From Aestuariivirga sp. (lineage in GTDB: Bacteria > Pseudomonadota > Alphaproteobacteria > Rhizobiales > Aestuariivirgaceae), in NCBI GenBank assembly GCA_020252385.1, contig JADCDC010000356.1, positions 1 through 7,870 on the forward strand: DNA of 7,870 bases. The letters are read 5' to 3'. This document shows, one piece after another, positions 4,851 through 7,870 of this stretch. The translations under genes were made by a program, and so were the position numbers. Below the pieces are notes generated by a model that was not told the origin of the DNA, did not search any database, and saw only the letters and a list, made by a program, of their open reading frames with translations. Each line of letters begins with the position of its first letter. Positions within the stretch are counted from its first letter, which is position 1.

Positions 4851-6818
4851 ATGAGAATTGTCCCCTTGCATGCGAGCCTGATCAGCCTGGCGGTTTTCGT
4901 CGCGGCGCCGCTCGCAACGGCCGGAACGGCGGCCAGCGCGGAGCCCTTGATGCGGCTCGCGCAGGCGGAAACCGAGGTTGCCGCACCGGATCTCGAACAG
5001 ATCCGCCGGTTCCTCGCCGGCGGGCGCGATCTCTCGCGGCTCGACGACGAGCGCCTGCAACAGCGCCTCACCCGCGCCAAGCGCCTCGAGCGCACGGAGG
5101 GATTGCCACCCGAACTGGCGCAGGAGCTTGCCCAGGAGATTGCCGGCCTCACCGCCGAGATCGAGCGCCGCCAGCAGGCCGCTGCTCCCCAGCCGGAGGT
5201 GCAGCCGCAGCCCGAGCCCGAGCAGCAGGCTCAGCCCGAGCCACAGCCGGAGCCGCAGCCCGAACCGCAGCAGCAGGCCCAGCCGGAGCCGCAACCGGAG
5301 CCCGAGCAGCAGGCCCAGCCCGAGCCGCAGCCTGAACCGCAGCAGCAGGTCCAGCAGGAGCAGCCCCCGGCGCAGCCCGAGGCCTCGCCCGAGGTCGCGG
5401 CGTTCCTCCAGTCGGTCAAGCCGGCTGACCAGCTCAGCGAGGACGAGCTGCGCCAGCAGTTGCAGCGTGCCACCGAACTTGCGCGCAGCGACGGCCTGTC
5501 GCCCGAGCAGCGCCAGGCCCTGCGCGCCGTGATCCGCGATGCCCGCACGGCGCTGCGCAGCGCGAATGATGGCGACACCGCCGCGGAGACGGAGACGCCG
5601 CCGCAGCCACCCCCCGCTCAGCAGCAGGATCAGCAGCAGGCCCAGCAGCCCCAGCAGCCGCAGCAGCCCCAGCAGCCGCAGCAGCCGGCCGCTGAACAGC
5701 CGCCGCCGCAGCCGGACCAGCAAGTGACGGTCGACCCCGCGCTGGAGCGCCAGGCGCGCGCCTTGCTGGAGGACGATGCCGATGTGCGCGATATGAGCCG
5801 GCGCGAGTTGCGCCAGCGCCTGTCGGGCATGCGTGACCTTCTCGCCAGCGGCCAGCTTTCGCCCGAGACGCGGGATGCGCTTCGCAAGAAGCTTGCCGCC
5901 GAGCGCCAGGTGCTGCGCCGCGAGGTTAGGCAGGATGAAGGCTCCGGCCAGCGCCCGCCCCAGGGAAGCGGCAACGACACCACGACCACCACCACCACCA
6001 CCAACAACAACGCGAACGTCAACACCAACGTCAACACCACCGACGTGCGCGTGGTGCTCGAAGACCGCCGCCCGCCGGGCGCGCTGGAGGATGACGAGCT
6101 CATCCGCCGCATCGACATCTACCGCGACGTGATCCGCGACGAGCGCTACGACGCAGCGGAGCGCGAGGCATGGCGCCGCGCGCTGGAGCGTGACCGCCGC
6201 TACCTGCGCCGGCAGATGCTGGAGGAGCGCCAGGCTCGCGCCGAGCGCCTGCGCCGCGGCGATTTCGAGTTCGATTACGAGATCGGCAACGACTACGATC
6301 CTGACTACGTGTACCGCGATGACGTCTTCGCGGCCGAGGTCGACGACGAGGAACTCGAGCGGGTGATCGTGGCGCCGCCCCGGCGCAAGGTGGAGCGCCG
6401 CTACACGGTGGACGAGATGGAGCGCTCGCCCGAGGCGCGGGACGCGGTGACGCGGATCGAGATCGACACCGTGAACTTCGGATTCGGCGAGGGCTTCCTG
6501 CGCGAGGAGGAGATCGAGAAGCTGGACCGCATCGCGCAGGTCCTGGAGCGCATCCTGGCCAAGAACCCGGACGAGGTGTTTCTGCTCGAGGGCCACACCG
6601 ACGCCGTGGGCTCCGACGCTTCGAACCTCAGGCTCTCGCGCGAGCGGGCGGCGGCGGTGAAGGAGGCGCTCACCACCTATTACGTGATCCCCGAGGAAAA
6701 CCTCAAGACCGTGGGGCTTGGCGAGCGCTACCTGAAGATCCCCACGCTTCAGGCGGAGGCCGAGAACCGCCGCGTCTCGCTTGCCCGCATCACCGCACTG
6801 GTGGGCGAGCTGGATTAG
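4851..6818 (+). CDS. Exported modular OmpA-like protein with four helical repeats
   Basis: The 655-residue product probably sits in the periplasm and anchors to peptidoglycan. A signal peptide covers 1-30 (hydrophobic ISLAVFVAAPLA, cleavage after AASA). Four degenerate 45-residue modules occupy 63-107, 194-238, 314-358 and 411-455. They are separated by a Pro/Glu/Gln linker (about 112-178), a Gln/Pro linker (about 249-291) and a Thr/Asn tract (377-397). An acidic, Tyr-rich stretch follows (471-502). The OmpA C-terminal domain covers about 533-648, with the NFGFGEGFL strand, LLEGHTDAVGSD and NLRLSRERA. Asp584 and Arg599 match, in identity and 15-residue spacing, the diaminopimelate-binding pair of Acinetobacter OmpA. 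There is no N-terminal beta-barrel, so it is not a classical porin. The RYTVDEMERSPEARD leader before the domain recalls a type of OmpA protein seen in rhizobial relatives. GGAG lies seven bases before the ATG. It is probably transcribed alone. Confidence 0.88.
   Translation: MRIVPLHASLISLAVFVAAPLATAGTAASAEPLMRLAQAETEVAAPDLEQIRRFLAGGRDLSRLDDERLQQRLTRAKRLERTEGLPPELAQELAQEIAGLTAEIERRQQAAAPQPEVQPQPEPEQQAQPEPQPEPQPEPQQQAQPEPQPEPEQQAQPEPQPEPQQQVQQEQPPAQPEASPEVAAFLQSVKPADQLSEDELRQQLQRATELARSDGLSPEQRQALRAVIRDARTALRSANDGDTAAETETPPQPPPAQQQDQQQAQQPQQPQQPQQPQQPAAEQPPPQPDQQVTVDPALERQARALLEDDADVRDMSRRELRQRLSGMRDLLASGQLSPETRDALRKKLAAERQVLRREVRQDEGSGQRPPQGSGNDTTTTTTTTNNNANVNTNVNTTDVRVVLEDRRPPGALEDDELIRRIDIYRDVIRDERYDAAEREAWRRALERDRRYLRRQMLEERQARAERLRRGDFEFDYEIGNDYDPDYVYRDDVFAAEVDDEELERVIVAPPRRKVERRYTVDEMERSPEARDAVTRIEIDTVNFGFGEGFLREEEIEKLDRIAQVLERILAKNPDEVFLLEGHTDAVGSDASNLRLSRERAAAVKEALTTYYVIPEENLKTVGLGERYLKIPTLQAEAENRRVSLARITALVGELD
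5211..5366 (+). repeat. 36-base tandem repeat coding a Pro/Glu/Gln linker
   Basis: Four copies of a 12-residue unit, PEPEQQAQPEPQ or PEPQQQAQPEPQ, cover residues 121-172. An extra PEPQ lies between the first and second copies, and the last copy is degenerate. It lies between modules 1 and 2. Proline and glutamate alternate so the linker is probably extended and unstructured. Its copy number is likely to vary between strains. Confidence 0.8.
5643..5687 (+). repeat. Five 9-base repeats coding Gln-Gln-Pro
   Basis: CAGCAGCCC and CAGCAGCCG alternate, then CAGCAGCCG repeats, giving five QQP units inside the linker between modules 2 and 3. This is a simple-sequence tract open to slippage in whole units, which would keep the frame. 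Confidence 0.85.
5979..6041 (+). repeat. Low-complexity Thr/Asn tract between modules 3 and 4
   Basis: Residues 377-397 are eight threonines followed by an Asn-rich NNNANVNTNVNTT stretch, coded mostly by ACC, AAC and a few ACG codons. It differs in composition from the two Gln-rich linkers, so the three linkers probably arose separately. Confidence 0.8.
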
Positions 6819-6849
6819 CCCCTTTGGACCTTGAGCTTGCATGTGGACC

Positions 6850-6872
6850 GGGCCGCCGCTATACGGCGGCCC
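6850..6872 (+). terminator. Strong perfect hairpin between the OmpA-like gene and ndk
   Basis: GGGCCGCCG (6850-6858) pairs perfectly with CGGCGGCCC (6864-6872) around a five-base CTATA loop. It lies 31 bases past the OmpA-like stop and 33 bases before the ndk start. The nine-pair, nearly all G-C stem suits a transcription terminator, but what follows is ATTCCATTCCAT, not a T run, so intrinsic termination would be weak. The loop also spells a -10-like CTATAC (6859-6864), with a poor -35-like TTGCAT 16 bases upstream (6837-6842). It may thus mark the ndk promoter or 5' leader instead. Confidence 0.45.
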
Positions 6873-6893
6873 ATTCCATTCCATAGCAAGACC

Positions 6894-6900
6894 AAGGGGA
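6894..6900 (+). promoter_or_regulatory. Ribosome binding site of ndk
   Basis: AAGGGGA stands five bases before the ATG at 6906. It rules out the longer in-frame reading from 6831, whose extra 25 residues do not belong to the family. Confidence 0.75.
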
Positions 6901-6905
6901 TTTTC

Positions 6906-7328
<423 letters not shown>

Positions 7329-7334
7329 CACCCG

Positions 7335-7820
7335 ATGGCGTGGACCGCCCTCTACGTCGCCTCGATCGTTCTCGTGAACTGGATGTTCACGGCGATCCCG
7401 CCATGGGCGACGCCATTGGGCGATCTCTACCTTGCCAACATCGTGGTCGGCTTCGTGTTCGTGCTGCGCGACTATGCGCAGCGCGAGCTCGGCCACTCCG
7501 TGCTCATCGCCACGGCGCTGGGCGGCGTCATCACCTGGTTCATGGTGGACCCCGTCATCGCCGTGGCCTCGATCACCGCCTTCATCATTTCGGAATCGGC
7601 CGACTGGGGCGTCTATTCCTTCCTGCGCCGCCCGCTGAGCCAGCGCATCCTGATCTCCAGCCTGTTCGCCATCCCGCTCGACACGCTGGCCTTCCAGTAT
7701 CTCGCGGGCTACCTGACGCCGGCCGCCTTCGCGACGGAAATCGCCAGCAAGGCAGTGGGCGTCGTCATCGTCTGGCATCTCCTGCGCCTGCGTGACCGGC
7801 GCCTCGCCCTGACCACCTGA
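7335..7820 (+). CDS. Small VUT-family integral membrane protein (possible queuosine-precursor transporter)
   Basis: The 161-residue product is strongly hydrophobic, with about five or six membrane segments (roughly 5-20, 32-46, 56-70, 72-88, 104-124 and 131-150). It carries conserved features of the VUT/DUF165 family: VFVLRDYAQRELGH (41-54), the VDPVIAVASITAFIISESADW stretch (71-91), the cytoplasmic RRPLSQRI loop (98-105) and AIPLDTLAF (112-120). YhhQ, the E. coli member, imports the queuosine precursors preQ0/preQ1 and is about 220 residues; this belongs to a shorter branch. Substrate is therefore uncertain. The charged C-terminus RLRDRR suggests a cytoplasmic end. There is no clear Shine-Dalgarno sequence before the ATG, and the six-base gap after ndk suggests translational coupling. 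No other queuosine gene is in view to support the assignment. Confidence 0.8.
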   Translation: MAWTALYVASIVLVNWMFTAIPPWATPLGDLYLANIVVGFVFVLRDYAQRELGHSVLIATALGGVITWFMVDPVIAVASITAFIISESADWGVYSFLRRPLSQRILISSLFAIPLDTLAFQYLAGYLTPAAFATEIASKAVGVVIVWHLLRLRDRRLALTT

Positions 7821-7836
7821 CCCTTCGAACGCGGAA

Positions 7837-7870
7837 CTATTGCGGAGCCACCGCATTCTCTCCGCAGGCA
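7837..7870 (-). CDS. Possible 3' end of a minus-strand gene (very short, uncertain)
   Basis: Reading from the right edge, one minus-strand frame gives ACGENAVAPQ and then a TAG stop at 7837-7839. It would converge with the VUT gene, leaving 16 bases between stops. Ten residues are too few to identify or to prove coding, and the overlapping hairpin argues the segment may be non-coding. Confidence 0.15.
   Translation of the reverse strand, partial: ACGENAVAPQ
7841..7866. terminator. Hairpin downstream of the VUT gene
   Basis: TGCGGAG (7841-7847) can pair with CTCCGCA (7860-7866) around a 12-base loop, 21 bases after the VUT stop. No T run follows on either strand within the window. It may be a weak or bidirectional terminator, but the stem is short and the loop long. 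Confidence 0.25.

Larger units (their letters stand above)
5037..6215 (+). repeat. Four diverged copies of a 45-residue module within the OmpA-like gene
   Basis: The copies are 5037-5171, 5430-5564, 5790-5924 and 6081-6215. At the protein level they align without gaps over 45 residues. Position 7 is Leu in all four. Positions 11, 17, 23, 31, 35 and 42 are hydrophobic throughout (Leu or Ile in most copies, otherwise Val, Tyr or Trp). In copies 1-3 the middle has a LxPE turn (GLPPE, GLSPE, QLSPE) between two predicted amphipathic helices. Copy 4 has YDAAE there. Copies 2-4 contain DEL or REL near the start. The pattern suggests internal duplication followed by divergence. Confidence 0.75.

Noticed and set aside
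4802..5335. A 177-codon plus-strand frame with AAGGA ahead of its ATG, overlapping the start of the OmpA-like gene
   Set aside because: The ribosome binding site looks acceptable, but the protein is Ala/Gly/Arg/Pro-rich filler out of frame with the signal peptide and repeats of the OmpA-like gene.
5211..5687. Short regular repeats as a CRISPR array
   Set aside because: Units are 9 or 36 bases, contiguous without unique spacers, in frame and part of a coding sequence.

Overview
The window is high-GC DNA (mid-60s percent or above, judged by eye) from what looks like an alphaproteobacterium, probably Hyphomicrobiales or a relative. The reasons are the style of the OmpA-like protein, whose leader before the OmpA domain resembles those in rhizobial relatives, the serine-cycle-like form of PEP carboxylase, and a YheS-like ABC-F protein. 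This placement rests on family resemblance, not on a marker gene. No rRNA, tRNA, mobile element, CRISPR array or phage gene was seen. Coding density is very high and the longest gap between genes is about 220 bases.

Layout from left to right. (1) 1-598, minus strand: the N-terminal third of an ABC-F ATPase, cut by the window edge. (2) 599-720: a divergent gap carrying signals for both neighbours. (3) 721-3444, plus strand: a complete phosphoenolpyruvate carboxylase. (4) 3445-4176 and 4183-4626, minus strand: a two-gene unit read from right to left, first an exported DUF411/CopG-type metal-binding protein, then a TrhO/UPF0176 rhodanese-type tRNA hydroxylase. Its last stop codon directly abuts the stop of ppc. 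(5) 4627-4850: a second divergent gap with inverted repeats. (6) 4851-6818, plus strand: a 655-residue exported protein with four degenerate copies of a 45-residue helical module, separated by low-complexity linkers and followed by a peptidoglycan-binding OmpA domain. (7) 6906-7328 and 7335-7820, plus strand: ndk (nucleoside diphosphate kinase) followed six bases later by a small VUT-family membrane protein. (8) 7821-7870: a short tail with a hairpin and perhaps the 3' end of a minus-strand gene.

The genes are mostly housekeeping: anaplerotic carbon metabolism (ppc), nucleotide balance (ndk), translation (ABC-F), tRNA wobble-base chemistry (trhO, and possibly the VUT protein if it carries a queuosine precursor), periplasmic metal handling (DUF411) and envelope anchoring (OmpA-like). 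They do not form one obvious pathway. I found no new defence, mobile or biosynthetic system. The two observations most worth following are the four-fold repeat architecture of the OmpA-like protein, and the loss in PEP carboxylase of three of the four residues that bind the feedback inhibitor aspartate in the E. coli enzyme.
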